49,975 nt of DNA from JAVZCJ01 sp964532175 (GCA_964532175.1 CAZHGP010000006.1:1-49975); one strand, 5' to 3'; shown: positions 1-8,422, counted from the stretch's first letter. The notes: generated by a model not told the origin, from the letters alone. Numbers and translations: made by a program.

Positions 1-542
1 AAGAGATTAAAGGAATAAAAGAAGATATTAAAATGCTTCATGAAGGACAAAATAAACTATGGGAAGAAGTTAAATACTTAAGAGAAAATCAAGAAAAAAT
101 TTGGAGAGAAGTAAGGGGATTAAAAATTGGATTAGATGCATTAGGTAAAGCTGTTGGTAGAACTCTTGAAGATTATACAATATCTTACATAGGTTTGCTT
201 CTTGAAGAAAAAGGATATCAAAAAGAGAAAATAAATTTAAGAAAAGAAACGATTATTTATAATAAAGAAAAAATAGAAATAAACATATTTAATGAAGAAC
301 CATTAGTGGTAGGCGAAGTAAAAACATACATTGAAAATATAGAAGATGCAAAAAATTATATTGAAAAATTAATTGAAAAAATTAAAATCGTGGAAAAAGT
401 ATATAATAAAAAAGTTGAATTATCTATATTTTCAATTGCTAATGTTCCTCAAAATGTTTTGAATATTTTAAAAGAACTTACTGAAAAATATAAAATAAGA
501 TTCATATATGGTAAAGAATTAAAAGAAGAATTGTTAATATAG
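1..542 (+). CDS. DUF3782-like coiled-coil / PD-(D/E)XK nuclease-fold protein (5' partial)
   Basis: The reading frame is open to the left edge of the window, so the gene begins outside it; the first internal ATG at 33 is probably not the start. The visible N-terminal part is charged and helical with a coiled-coil look (repeated ENQEKIW/EEV segments). It is followed by a GRTLEDY turn and a compact alpha/beta domain ending in a strand with GEVKTY. This order matches archaeal DUF3782-type proteins, which have a coiled coil followed by a restriction-endonuclease-like fold with an ExK motif. The usual upstream Asp of the nuclease site is a Glu (EINIF), so catalysis is uncertain. The biological role of the family is not established. 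Confidence 0.6.
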   Translation, partial: EIKGIKEDIKMLHEGQNKLWEEVKYLRENQEKIWREVRGLKIGLDALGKAVGRTLEDYTISYIGLLLEEKGYQKEKINLRKETIIYNKEKIEINIFNEEPLVVGEVKTYIENIEDAKNYIEKLIEKIKIVEKVYNKKVELSIFSIANVPQNVLNILKELTEKYKIRFIYGKELKEELLI

Positions 543-692
543 TTCTTCATGTCCTAAGCTTTTTATAAGTAATTGAATGAAATAATAGTTTTTATTAAAT
601 TCATTGATTATTTTTCTTTTTTAATATTTATTGGAAAATTAAAATTTATTAATTAGATCAAAATAAAAAGTAATTAAAAAGAGGTGTAGAAA

Positions 693-1718
693 ATGGTTTT
701 TAAAATTGCAATAAATGGATTTGGAAGAATAGGGAGGCTTTTCTTTAGAGCAGCTTTAGAAAATAAAGAATTTAATGAAAAATTTGATGTAATAAGTATA
801 AATGATATAACTGATGCAAAAACTCTTGCATACCTTTTAAAATATGATTCTATCCATAGGAAAATTAATGCGAATGTTTCATATAAAGAAAATAAACTAA
901 TAGTTAATGATAAAGAAATAAATGTTACTGCAATTAAAGATCCAGCTGATCTTCCATGGAAAGATTTAGATATAGATATTGTTTTAGAATCTACTGGATT
1001 ATTTACTGATAGAGAAAATGCATCAAAACATTTAAATGCTGGTGCAAAAAAAGTTATTATTTCAGCACCTGCTAAAAATCCAGATGTAACAATTGTTTTA
1101 GGAGTTAATGAAGAAATATACGATCCAAAAAAGCATAATATGATTTCCATGGCTTCATGTACTACAAATTGTTTAGCTCCAATGGTTAAAGTACTTCATA
1201 AAAATTTTGGTGTGAAAAGAGGATTAATGACTACAACTCATGCTTATACAAATGATCAAAGAGTGCTTGATTTGCCACATAAAGATTTAAGGAGAGCAAG
1301 AGCAGCTGCATTATCGATTATTCCAACAACTACAGGTGCAGCAAGAGCAATAGGAGAAGTAATACCTGAATTAAAAGGGAAGCTTGATGGGATTGCTTTA
1401 AGAGTTCCAGTAGCAAATGGTTCAATAACAGACCTTACTGTTGAACTTGAAAAAGAAACAACTGCAGAAGAAATAAATAAAGCATTTAAAGAAGCTTCTG
1501 AAACTTATTTAAAAGGAATACTTGAATATTGTGATGAACCAATAGTTTCTGCAGATATATTAGGCAATCCACATTCAGCAATATTTGATGCTTTAAGCAC
1601 AAATGTTATAGGCGGAAAAGGAAATTTTGCAAAAGTTTTAGCATGGTATGATAATGAATGGGGCTTCTCGAATAGATTAGTTGAACTTATGAACCTTATA
1701 GCAAGAAAAGGTCTTTAA
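693..1718 (+). CDS. gap: Glyceraldehyde-3-phosphate dehydrogenase, bacterial/eukaryal class I type
   Basis: Cytoplasmic enzyme interconverting glyceraldehyde-3-phosphate and 1,3-bisphosphoglycerate with NAD(P). The 341-residue protein opens with the Rossmann motif INGFGRIGR, has the SIND cofactor loop with an Asp that favours NAD, the active site SCTTNC (Cys156) and the TTHAYT histidine (His183), and ends in the conserved WYDNEWGFSNR. These are signatures of the bacterial/eukaryal class, not of the archaeal class II GAPDH, whose N-terminus normally reads VNGYGTIGKRV. A good ribosome-binding site (GAGGTG, about 679-684) supports this ATG. pgk lies 0.9 kb downstream, so the two consecutive glycolytic steps are near each other but separated by a leftward tRNA/rhomboid pair. 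The gene may have been acquired from bacteria. Confidence 0.95.
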   Translation: MVFKIAINGFGRIGRLFFRAALENKEFNEKFDVISINDITDAKTLAYLLKYDSIHRKINANVSYKENKLIVNDKEINVTAIKDPADLPWKDLDIDIVLESTGLFTDRENASKHLNAGAKKVIISAPAKNPDVTIVLGVNEEIYDPKKHNMISMASCTTNCLAPMVKVLHKNFGVKRGLMTTTHAYTNDQRVLDLPHKDLRRARAAALSIIPTTTGAARAIGEVIPELKGKLDGIALRVPVANGSITDLTVELEKETTAEEINKAFKEASETYLKGILEYCDEPIVSADILGNPHSAIFDALSTNVIGGKGNFAKVLAWYDNEWGFSNRLVELMNLIARKGL

Positions 1719-1738
1719 TTCTAAATTCTTTATTTCTT

Positions 1739-1838
1739 NNNNNNNNNNNNNNNNNNNNNNNNNNNNNNNNNNNNNNNNNNNNNNNNNNNNNNNNNNNNNN
1801 NNNNNNNNNNNNNNNNNNNNNNNNNNNNNNNNNNNNNN
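1739..1838. other. Assembly gap (100 N)
   Basis: Exactly 100 undetermined bases between the gap stop codon and the 3' end of the tRNA-Arg gene. A round 100 is the usual placeholder for a gap of unknown length, so the distance between the two genes is unknown and a gene could be missing. Confidence 0.98.
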
Positions 1839-1839
1839 A

Positions 1840-1914
1840 CGGGCCCGGCGGGATTTGAACCCGCGACTTGCGGCTCCGAAGGCCGCTGCCCTATCCATTC
1901 TAGGCCACGGGCCC
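1840..1914 (-). tRNA. tRNA-Arg (anticodon UCG)
   Basis: Reading the minus strand from 1914, a 7-bp acceptor stem GGGCCCG/CGGGCCC encloses three arms. The D-arm is GCCT/GGGC with a GG-containing loop, the anticodon arm is GCGGC-CTTCGGA-GCCGC, and the T-arm is GCGGG-TTCAAAT-CCCGC. The seven-base anticodon loop gives TCG, reading CGA and probably other CGN codons for arginine. There is no intron, and the bases after the discriminator G do not show an encoded CCA before the assembly gap begins. It is the only strongly GC-rich stretch in the window, as expected for a tRNA of a thermophile. Its 5' end is two bases after the stop codon of the upstream rhomboid gene on the same strand. Confidence 0.96.
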
Positions 1915-1916
1915 AT

Positions 1917-2561
1917 TTATTCATAAAGTATTTTATAAAATATAGCTATTATAAAACCTGAAATAAAACCTCCTATATGAGCCCAATAAGCTACACCACT
2001 TGTAATACCTATTATTCCATATAAAAATTGAAGTATAAACCAAAATCCTATAAAGAAAATAGCAGGTATCCTAGCAATTCTAATAAAATAATAACTTGGA
2101 ACAATGCTAATAATTCTAGCTCTTGGAAAAAGAACTATATATGCTCCTAATATTCCTGAAATAGCTCCAGATGCACCTATTGCAGGAATTAAAAGATCTA
2201 TACTTTCAGAAATATATGCAATAAAAGTATGAGTTAAACTACCTGCTATTCCAAATATAAAATATAAAATTAAAAATTTTAAATGACCAAATTTATCTTC
2301 AACATTATCTCCAAAAACAAATAAATATAGCATATTTCCAAATATATGAAGAATATTACCATGAAGAAATATAGAAGTTATTAATGTATAAAGTTTTTCT
2401 CCATTTAAAATAAAAATTGGAATTTCTCCATAATTATATATAATTTCTTCATTCATATTATTTTTATATTGCCAAATAAAAACTAAAACTGTGATAATTA
2501 TTATTATCCATGTTATAAAAGGTTTAGTTCTTGTTGGATTTTCATCATGAAGAGGAAACAT
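1917..2561 (-). CDS. Rhomboid-family intramembrane serine protease
   Basis: Polytopic membrane protease of 214 residues that cleaves transmembrane segments of other proteins. Visible signatures are HIFGN (His72, Asn76) in an early helix, the catalytic serine in GASGAISG (Ser131) and the partner histidine in AYWAHIGG (His195). About six hydrophobic helices fit the basic rhomboid core. The family is certain; the substrate is not visible. The stop codon lies two bases before the 5' end of tRNA-Arg on the same strand, so the tRNA is probably made on a shared transcript and released by RNase P. Confidence 0.93.
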   Translation of the reverse strand: MFPLHDENPTRTKPFITWIIIIITVLVFIWQYKNNMNEEIIYNYGEIPIFILNGEKLYTLITSIFLHGNILHIFGNMLYLFVFGDNVEDKFGHLKFLILYFIFGIAGSLTHTFIAYISESIDLLIPAIGASGAISGILGAYIVLFPRARIISIVPSYYFIRIARIPAIFFIGFWFILQFLYGIIGITSGVAYWAHIGGFISGFIIAIFYKILYE

Positions 2562-2605
2562 TAATGCATTAAAAAATATATTTATGAAGTTTAAAAAGTT
2601 TTCTA

Positions 2606-2628
2606 TTTATAAATAAAATTTATAAGAA
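2606..2628 (+). promoter_or_regulatory. TATA region of pgk, probably leaderless
   Basis: Two overlapping TATA-like boxes (TTTATAAATA at 2606 and AATTTATAAG at 2618) lie 21-43 bases before the pgk ATG. There is no Shine-Dalgarno match between them and the ATG. With archaeal TATA to start-site spacing of about 25 bases, transcription would begin at or next to the ATG. Confidence 0.5.
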
Positions 2629-2648
2629 ACTTAAAGCATTAAAAAAAT

Positions 2649-3872
2649 ATGTTAAAGGATAGAAAATATAAAACTTTGGATGATTTTGATTTTAAAAATA
2701 AAACTGTAATTCTAAGAATAGATATAAATTCTCCAATAGATGAGAAAACTGGAGAAATACTTGATGAAAGTAGATTTATTGAACATTCTATTACAGTAAA
2801 TGAATTATTAGAAAAAGGAGCAAAATTAGTAATTCTAGCACATCAAGGTAGAAAAGGGGATAAGGATTTTACAACATTTGAAAAACATTCAAAAATATTA
2901 AGCAAATATATTAAAGGAAAATTAAAATACATTCCAGATATAATTGGAGAAAAAGCTTTAGAAGAAATAAAAAATTTGAAAAGTGGAGAAGCACTTTTAC
3001 TTGAAAATATTAGAATGATAGATGAAGAAACAAAAGAAAAAAGTCCTGAAGAGCATGCAAAAGGGGAAATAGTTTCAAAACTTGCTCCTTTAGCAGAAAT
3101 ATATGTGAATGATGCATTTGCTGCAGCTCATAGAGCTCACGCTTCTACTGTAGGCTTCATTCCAGTTCTTCCAACAGCAATAGGAAGGATTATGGAGCGT
3201 GAATTAAAAGCATTAGAGAAAATAGTTGATAATCCTGAAAAGCCTTGTATATACATTGTAGGAGGAGCCAAACCTAAAGAAAGCTTTAATGTTATAGAGT
3301 ATGTATTAAAAAAAGATATAGCAGATTTAGTTTTAACAGGTGGAATGATTGCTCAAGTTTTCTTAAAAGTTTCAAATATTAATTTAGGAAATGAAAATGA
3401 GAAAATAATTGAAAAATTAGGTTTTAAACCTCTTATGCCTAAAGCAGAAGAAATAATAAATAAGTATAAAGATAAAATTGTAACACCGATTGATTTTGGT
3501 ATAGAAGTCAATGGAAAAAGAGAAAGCATAATGATACATGAATTTCCAACAAATTACATAATAAAAGATATAGGAAAATATACAATTCAATTATATAGCT
3601 ATATTGTATATTTAGCAAAAGCAATTGTTATGAATGGTCCATTAGGAGTTTTTGAAGAAAAAGATTTTTCATATGGAACATTTGAAATTTTCAAAGCAGT
3701 AGGAAAATCTAAAGCATTTAGTGTATTAGGTGGTGGGCATACAATAGCAGCTTTAAAGAAAAGTGGTTTAGAAAAGAATTTTTCATATATAAGCACAGCT
3801 GGAGGGGCTCTTATATCTTATATTTCTGGAGAGAAAATGCCTGTTATTGATGCATTAAAGAGATATTCTTAA
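2649..3872 (+). CDS. pgk: Phosphoglycerate kinase (archaeal type)
   Basis: Transfers phosphate between 1,3-bisphosphoglycerate and ADP in the cytoplasm. The 407-residue protein has the N-domain motif VILRIDINSP (substrate-binding RxDxN), a HQGRKG loop, the hinge-region VNDAFAAAHRAHAS, and a C-domain with VGGAKPKES, VMNGPLGVFE and GGGHT for nucleotide binding. Length and motifs are complete. The DINSP variant and length slightly above the bacterial norm are typical of archaeal Pgk. The ATG follows a TATA element directly, so translation is probably leaderless. It works with the gap product upstream. Confidence 0.95.
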   Translation: MLKDRKYKTLDDFDFKNKTVILRIDINSPIDEKTGEILDESRFIEHSITVNELLEKGAKLVILAHQGRKGDKDFTTFEKHSKILSKYIKGKLKYIPDIIGEKALEEIKNLKSGEALLLENIRMIDEETKEKSPEEHAKGEIVSKLAPLAEIYVNDAFAAAHRAHASTVGFIPVLPTAIGRIMERELKALEKIVDNPEKPCIYIVGGAKPKESFNVIEYVLKKDIADLVLTGGMIAQVFLKVSNINLGNENEKIIEKLGFKPLMPKAEEIINKYKDKIVTPIDFGIEVNGKRESIMIHEFPTNYIIKDIGKYTIQLYSYIVYLAKAIVMNGPLGVFEEKDFSYGTFEIFKAVGKSKAFSVLGGGHTIAALKKSGLEKNFSYISTAGGALISYISGEKMPVIDALKRYS

Positions 3873-3905
3873 AAAAATTTTTATAAGCTTATTAATATAT
3901 TTTAA

Positions 3906-4667
3906 ATGAAATTTATGAGTGAAAAAATTATAAAAATAATAGAAATTGAGAAAATAGAAGATAAATCTCCAATAATCTTAGAAGGCTTTCCAGACGTTGG
4001 TTTAGTTGGTACAATTTCGCTTTCTTATATAATTCAAAATCTTAATTTTAAAGAAATAGGATATATAGATTCTGATTATTTTCCACCAATAGTATCTATT
4101 AGTAAAGAAGGTTTAAAAGAACTTATTAGAATCTATAATAAAGATAATATAATTGCTATTTTCTCTGAAATGCCAATACCTACTCGCCTTTTAAGACCAT
4201 TAGCTAGAAGTATAGTAGAATGGGCTAAAGAGAAAAATACTAAATTATTTATTTCTCTTGGAGGAATACCTGAACCTAGAAGAATAGATATAGATAAACC
4301 TAAAATATTCTTAGTTGCTAATAATCCAAATATTTTTAAGAAAATAGATATTAATGAAGCAGAAATATTAGAAGAAGGATACATAGTAGGATTAAAAGCT
4401 TTACTATTAAAAGAAACAAAGAAGAAAGGTATTGATATGATTTCAGTATTAGCACAATCACATTATAATTATCCAGATCCTGGAGCAGCAGTTGAAGTAA
4501 CATCATTCATAAGTGGCCTTCTTAAATTTAAAATAGATTTAAAACCTTTAATAGAAAGTGCAGAAGAAGTAAGAATTAAAATGAAAGACCTTATGAAAAG
4601 GACTGAAACTACTTTAACTTCTCAACAAAAAAGTAGAGAATTAGAATTGCCTCCAGTATATTTATAA
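3906..4667 (+). CDS. PAC2-family proteasome assembly chaperone with C-terminal HbYX-like motif
   Basis: A 253-residue member of the PAC2 family, recognised by the N-terminal LEGFPDVGLVGTISLSYII and the SHYNYPDPGAA segment. Archaeal homologues such as PbaB bind the 20S proteasome; PbaB docks through a C-terminal hydrophobic-Tyr-X (HbYX) tail. This protein ends in PPVYL, where the last three residues Val-Tyr-Leu fit HbYX exactly, so proteasome binding is a reasonable inference. A TATA-like box at about 3878-3886 lies 20-28 bases upstream of the ATG, suggesting a leaderless mRNA. The small heat-shock gene follows 16 bases later, forming a proteostasis pair. Confidence 0.85.
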   Translation: MKFMSEKIIKIIEIEKIEDKSPIILEGFPDVGLVGTISLSYIIQNLNFKEIGYIDSDYFPPIVSISKEGLKELIRIYNKDNIIAIFSEMPIPTRLLRPLARSIVEWAKEKNTKLFISLGGIPEPRRIDIDKPKIFLVANNPNIFKKIDINEAEILEEGYIVGLKALLLKETKKKGIDMISVLAQSHYNYPDPGAAVEVTSFISGLLKFKIDLKPLIESAEEVRIKMKDLMKRTETTLTSQQKSRELELPPVYL

Positions 4668-4683
4668 AAAAGGAGGTTGAAAA

Positions 4684-5100
4684 ATGTCTTTTAGAAGAAT
4701 CTATAATTTAATTAGAAGAATTGAAGAAGAAATGGAAGAAGCCAGAGAAGAAATTATTAGGAGAATGAAAGAATTTGAAATAAGAACTGGTTGCATCTCT
4801 CCTTTATACAATGTTTCTGAGACAATGAATGAAATAATAGTATCTGTAGATTTACCTGGATCAAGAAAAGAAGATATAAATGTTACTGTTTTTGAAGATA
4901 GGATAATCGTTAAAGCTAAATGTTTTAAATCTTATCGAATAGCTAAGCTTGTTGGTGAAAAGCGTGAAGGAGAATATTTATTAGAATTAGTTCTTCCATC
5001 ACCAGTAGATCCAGATAATGCTTCAGCTAAATATAAGAATGGTGTATTAGAAGTAAGAATTTTAAAAGCTGGAAAAGGGAAAACTATAAAAGTGGAATAG
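4684..5100 (+). CDS. hsp20: Hsp20 / alpha-crystallin family small heat-shock protein
   Basis: ATP-independent holdase chaperone of 138 residues. The central alpha-crystallin domain runs from about residue 40 (PLYNVSETMNEIIVSVDLPG) through KEDINVTVFEDRIIVKAK to NGVLEVRILK. The tail TIKVE has an I-x-V element like the IxI motif that joins subunits in the oligomer. The usual GVL signature is present as NGVLEV. A strong ribosome-binding site (AAGGAGGTTG, about 4669-4679) fixes the ATG. It lies directly after the PAC2 gene and is probably co-transcribed with it. Confidence 0.93.
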   Translation: MSFRRIYNLIRRIEEEMEEAREEIIRRMKEFEIRTGCISPLYNVSETMNEIIVSVDLPGSRKEDINVTVFEDRIIVKAKCFKSYRIAKLVGEKREGEYLLELVLPSPVDPDNASAKYKNGVLEVRILKAGKGKTIKVE

Positions 5101-5142
5101 AAAATAGTTGTGCTTAAAAATTTTTCTTAAAAAATATAATGA

Positions 5143-5370
5143 ATGTCTTATGCATTAAAAATATTAGCAATTACAATAGCATTTTTTCTAGTATTAGAAA
5201 TTATTATATATGAATTTAAAATGATTTTAAATATAGATAAAGAAGAATATTTTAATGCACCAAATCCATTAGAGTGGTTAAAAAATTCTACTATTTCTAA
5301 TGAAATTTTATTTATTAATTCTTCAAAAATAGGAAATATTACAACTATTACTTCGAATAAAAAGAATTAA
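5143..5370 (+). CDS. Small single-span membrane protein, unknown
   Basis: A 75-residue protein with one hydrophobic segment near the N-terminus (about residues 5-25, ILAITIAFFLVLEIIIY). A short polar, Asn/Ser-rich part follows and would lie outside the cell if the N-terminus stays inside. I recognise no family. The stop codon overlaps the stop of the convergent downstream gene by four bases. It could be a real small membrane protein or a secreted peptide with an uncleaved signal anchor; support is only the open frame and sensible composition. Confidence 0.45.
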   Translation: MSYALKILAITIAFFLVLEIIIYEFKMILNIDKEEYFNAPNPLEWLKNSTISNEILFINSSKIGNITTITSNKKN

Positions 5371-5747
5371 AATTTTTTAAATTTTTTAAAAAATTGTTTA
5401 ATTTTTGCAGTATCATAGATTATTGTTAATTTAACAATTTTTCCATTTTTATTAAATTGAAAAATATCTACACATTCAAAAGAAGTTGAAGTTCCATCTT
5501 TCAAAACCCAATCATAACGAAAGTGCCCTGCTGCAATTAATGGATTTTTACTTTTGAAAATATTCATTAAAGTAATTTTTGATTTTGAAGTATCTTTAAA
5601 TAATTCCTTATAAAAATCTTTAGCTTTAATTTTCCCATATAAAGGAGAATTGATAATTGCTTTTGGAGAAAATAATTTGATTATATTTTCATAATTTCCG
5701 ATTTCTAATTCTCTTAAATATTCTTTTATTGTTTTTTCAATTTGCAT
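5367..5747 (-). CDS. NTF2-like / SnoaL-type fold protein
   Basis: A 126-residue soluble protein with the layout of the SnoaL/NTF2-like cone fold. It has N-terminal helices (IKEYLRELEIGNYENIIKLF), then SPKAIINSPLYGKI, a middle strand GHFRYDWVLKDG, and the hallmark end CVDIFQFNKNGKIVKLTIIYD. Members range from small-molecule isomerases or cyclases to ligand-binding proteins, so the activity cannot be named. It is a single gene convergent with the small membrane protein, with which it shares four bases at the stops. Confidence 0.65.
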   Translation of the reverse strand: MQIEKTIKEYLRELEIGNYENIIKLFSPKAIINSPLYGKIKAKDFYKELFKDTSKSKITLMNIFKSKNPLIAAGHFRYDWVLKDGTSTSFECVDIFQFNKNGKIVKLTIIYDTAKIKQFFKKFKKF

Positions 5748-5864
5748 ATTAACATAATTATACGATTATATAATTATATAAATGTTTTTAATAAGTAAGA
5801 TTAAAAATTTATTAATAAAAAATAAAAGTAAAATCGATACTATTTTTATCCTTCCAATAAGTCT

Positions 5865-6275
5865 TTACTTAAAATATATACGTTCTTCACAACTTTCTTT
5901 ATAAGGTCTTATATGATTATAATTCCTTTCAAAAACTAATCGTGAATTCATTTTGTGTAACACATATTTACAAACAGGTTCTGAAATTATCTTGCAAACA
6001 TCTTTAGTATTAAGATTAAAAAATAAAGAAAGCTTAAGAATTGGACATGGATTTTTGCAACGAGTTACAAGTTCAATTTCATTAATTTTTACAATTTCTA
6101 TATATTTTTTATCTATTCTTAAAAAATCAATATAAAAAAGCTTAAAAACATCTTTCATTGAATCAACTTTTCTTAAATTAATTGTCCATAAAAATCCATA
6201 AAAATAAAAAATAGCTTTTGCTAAAATTAAACAAGTTTTATTTATAATTGTTAAGATAGCATTCAATATTTTCAT
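5865..6275 (-). CDS. Unknown cysteine-containing protein, possibly ATC-hydrolase/V4R-like
   Basis: A 136-residue protein with a hydrophobic N-terminal stretch (about residues 5-32). A region with ordered cysteines follows: RCKNPCP, then DVCKII, PVCKYV and a late SCEERIYF. The spacing and the CP...C...C...C order recall a small helical domain found in V4R-like proteins and in L-2-amino-thiazoline-4-carboxylate hydrolase-like families, which may bind metal or a ligand. The match is from memory of the pattern and is weak. No neighbouring gene suggests a role. Confidence 0.45.
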   Translation of the reverse strand: MKILNAILTIINKTCLILAKAIFYFYGFLWTINLRKVDSMKDVFKLFYIDFLRIDKKYIEIVKINEIELVTRCKNPCPILKLSLFFNLNTKDVCKIISEPVCKYVLHKMNSRLVFERNYNHIRPYKESCEERIYFK

Positions 6276-6371
6276 GGAAATTCACATAAATTATCTTATT
6301 TTATTAATTTTAAAATTGATTTATTTATTATTATTTAATTTAGAATTTAAACAATAGATTCAATAAAGTCT

Positions 6372-7616
6372 CTATTTTTTAGTTTTTAATAGTACTATTG
6401 CTACAATTATTCCAAGAATTGCTAAAATCATTACGTATGGGAATACTTTCACATATGCTCCAAAGATATCTTTAGCTTGTCCAGCAAGTATATTACCAAA
6501 TATTGCCCCTATGCCATATGCTGTATAAACAATTCCATAATTACGAGCATAATCTTTCATTCCAAAGAGAATTGCAGTTGCAGCTGGAGCTATCGCAAGC
6601 CAACCACCAAGATTTAACCAAAAAATTGCAAAACCAATAATATATGCAATAATTGATGAAGGATTTATAAAGACTATTAATGAAGCAATAAAAATTAATA
6701 CAAATGTTAAAATTGCAGCTTTCATAGGATTAAATTTGTCAGTAATCCATCCAAATAAAGGCCTTCCAAAACCATTACAAATTGAAAATGGAATTATTAA
6801 AAATGTTAAAATTGCAGATATTTCTTCTTCATTTATTCCAGCATTTTCTGCTATTTCTAAACCAATAAGCTTTGAAATACCTATTGCCATTAATCCTGCA
6901 AGAGTTCCAATCATATATGTTATCCATAAACCATAAAAGTTCTTTGTCCTTATCATTTCTTCTCTTGTAAATTCGATTGATGTTTTTTCTTTTATTTCGA
7001 TAGATTCTAAACTTTTTGTTTTCCAATTATTTGATGGAAATCTAAGAAAAGAACCAAAAATAAAAAGAATTATAAAAAATAAAATTCCTAAAATCCTAAG
7101 AGCTATTTGAATACCAAAAAAGGCAGTGAGATAGTCTATTAATGGTCCTATTATTGCTGCAGAAAAGCCAAAACCAATAATAGTTAAGCCAACTGCTAAG
7201 CCTCTTTTATCTGGAAACCATTTTCCAGATGTAACAATAGGACAATTATATGCAACTCCAACTCCTAAACCACCAATTAAGCCATATAGAAAAACCAAAC
7301 TTAATGAAGAATTAGCAAAAGAAGCTAAAAACCAACCAAGGCCAACAAAAATAGCTCCAAGCCATGTTATTTTCCTTGGACCATATTTCTCAATATATTT
7401 TCCCATTATAGGCATTGTAAAAGAAAAAATAAATAGAAGAACAATAAATGGTAATTGTATTTCGGTTGCCGTAATATTTAACCCATATACATCTTTGAGG
7501 AATTTCATTAAATGCACTGCTACAATACTATATGCATATATTGCTCCAAGACAAAGATTTATAATAAAGCCGGAAATTACAAATAACCATCTATTTCTCT
7601 CTAATTCCATTCTCAT
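6372..7616 (-). CDS. MFS transporter, oxalate/formate antiporter (OFA)-like
   Basis: A 414-residue, 12-helix major facilitator. The N-terminus (FIINLCLGAIYAYSI) and the mid-protein GGLGVGVAYNCPIVTSGKW followed by FPDKRGLAVGLT are typical of the OFA family, as is the second-half GRPLFGWITDKFNP repeat of motif A. OFA members exchange small carboxylates across the cytoplasmic membrane, but many are uncharacterised, so the substrate is open. The next gene on the same strand encodes an RraA-like protein; a link in carboxylate metabolism is possible but unproven. A second in-frame ATG is six bases downstream of the chosen start. Confidence 0.85.
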   Translation of the reverse strand: MRMELERNRWLFVISGFIINLCLGAIYAYSIVAVHLMKFLKDVYGLNITATEIQLPFIVLLFIFSFTMPIMGKYIEKYGPRKITWLGAIFVGLGWFLASFANSSLSLVFLYGLIGGLGVGVAYNCPIVTSGKWFPDKRGLAVGLTIIGFGFSAAIIGPLIDYLTAFFGIQIALRILGILFFIILFIFGSFLRFPSNNWKTKSLESIEIKEKTSIEFTREEMIRTKNFYGLWITYMIGTLAGLMAIGISKLIGLEIAENAGINEEEISAILTFLIIPFSICNGFGRPLFGWITDKFNPMKAAILTFVLIFIASLIVFINPSSIIAYIIGFAIFWLNLGGWLAIAPAATAILFGMKDYARNYGIVYTAYGIGAIFGNILAGQAKDIFGAYVKVFPYVMILAILGIIVAIVLLKTKK

Positions 7617-7702
7617 TTCGCCATTATTATGAAAATATCCATTATGGTATAATTAAAGAATTAAAAAAATTATTTAGAAAACAATATATTCCTACTTATT
7701 AA

Positions 7703-8422
7703 CTATTTCTTAATTTCTTTTTTAATTTCCTTAAATTTCTTTAAATAAAATTTCTTATTTTTATAGATTTTTGCTTTCTCTTTTTCTTGCTTTAACAATT
7801 TTTTAGCACGTTCTAAAATCTCTCTCATTTTATCTGGTGGAAATTTTACAACTCCATTTATATCCATATGTACCATATCTCCCGGCTTTACATTCATACC
7901 TCCTACTGTTACAGGAACCCCAACATCTTTAATGATAAAATCTCCATGTGCGGCTGTTACACCTGTTGCAAAATATTGAACTTTTAATTTTCTAATCGCT
8001 TCTATATCTCTAATTGGACCATTTGTTACAACTCCCACAACTCCTAAAGTTTTATACTGTGTAGTCATCATCTCACCAAAAAGGCCTACTCTATTTGCTA
8101 ATTCGGGTGGGAATTGTTGCTCAGCTACAAGAATAACTGGTTTTTTAGTACTATATATATGTTCTAAAAGAGTAAATTTATCTATTTCAATATTTTCCCC
8201 TTTTTTCTCACAAAAAACAACTGTTGCTACATATCCAACTCTTGAACCTAATTCAGGGAACATGCATTTTATTGTAGCATCCGTATACCATTGCCCATAC
8301 CATGGATCATAAAGTTTAAGACATAGTTCAGATTTAGGATAAGTAGCTACAATATTACTTATTGTTGGAGTATCTATCTTTTCTAATTCTTTAATAATTC
8401 TATATTCTGAAATTCTTGCCAT
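7703..8422 (-). CDS. RraA-like family protein (possible 4-hydroxy-4-methyl-2-oxoglutarate aldolase or similar)
   Basis: A 239-residue member of the RraA-like family. Visible are the N-terminal IDTPTISN, GVVTNGPIRDIEAIRKL (the usual GxxTDGxxRD loop with Asp replaced by Asn, Arg-Asp retained), HGDFIIKDVGVPV and the acidic VHMDINGVVKFP end. Relatives include metal-dependent aldolases/decarboxylases acting on 2-oxo acids and the bacterial RNase E inhibitor RraA. An archaeal copy beside an organic-acid transporter more likely has an enzymatic role, but that is inference. The C-terminus carries a lysine-rich tail of about 35 residues beyond the core. Confidence 0.8.
   Translation of the reverse strand: MARISEYRIIKELEKIDTPTISNIVATYPKSELCLKLYDPWYGQWYTDATIKCMFPELGSRVGYVATVVFCEKKGENIEIDKFTLLEHIYSTKKPVILVAEQQFPPELANRVGLFGEMMTTQYKTLGVVGVVTNGPIRDIEAIRKLKVQYFATGVTAAHGDFIIKDVGVPVTVGGMNVKPGDMVHMDINGVVKFPPDKMREILERAKKLLKQEKEKAKIYKNKKFYLKKFKEIKKEIKK

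Noticed and set aside
674..1150. Long open frame on the strand opposite gap
   Set aside because: It lies wholly over a clear GAPDH gene, with no family resemblance or ribosome-binding site; a shadow of biased codon use.
1677..1924. Two minus-strand frames crossing the N gap and the tRNA
   Set aside because: They consist mostly of undetermined residues and translated tRNA sequence.
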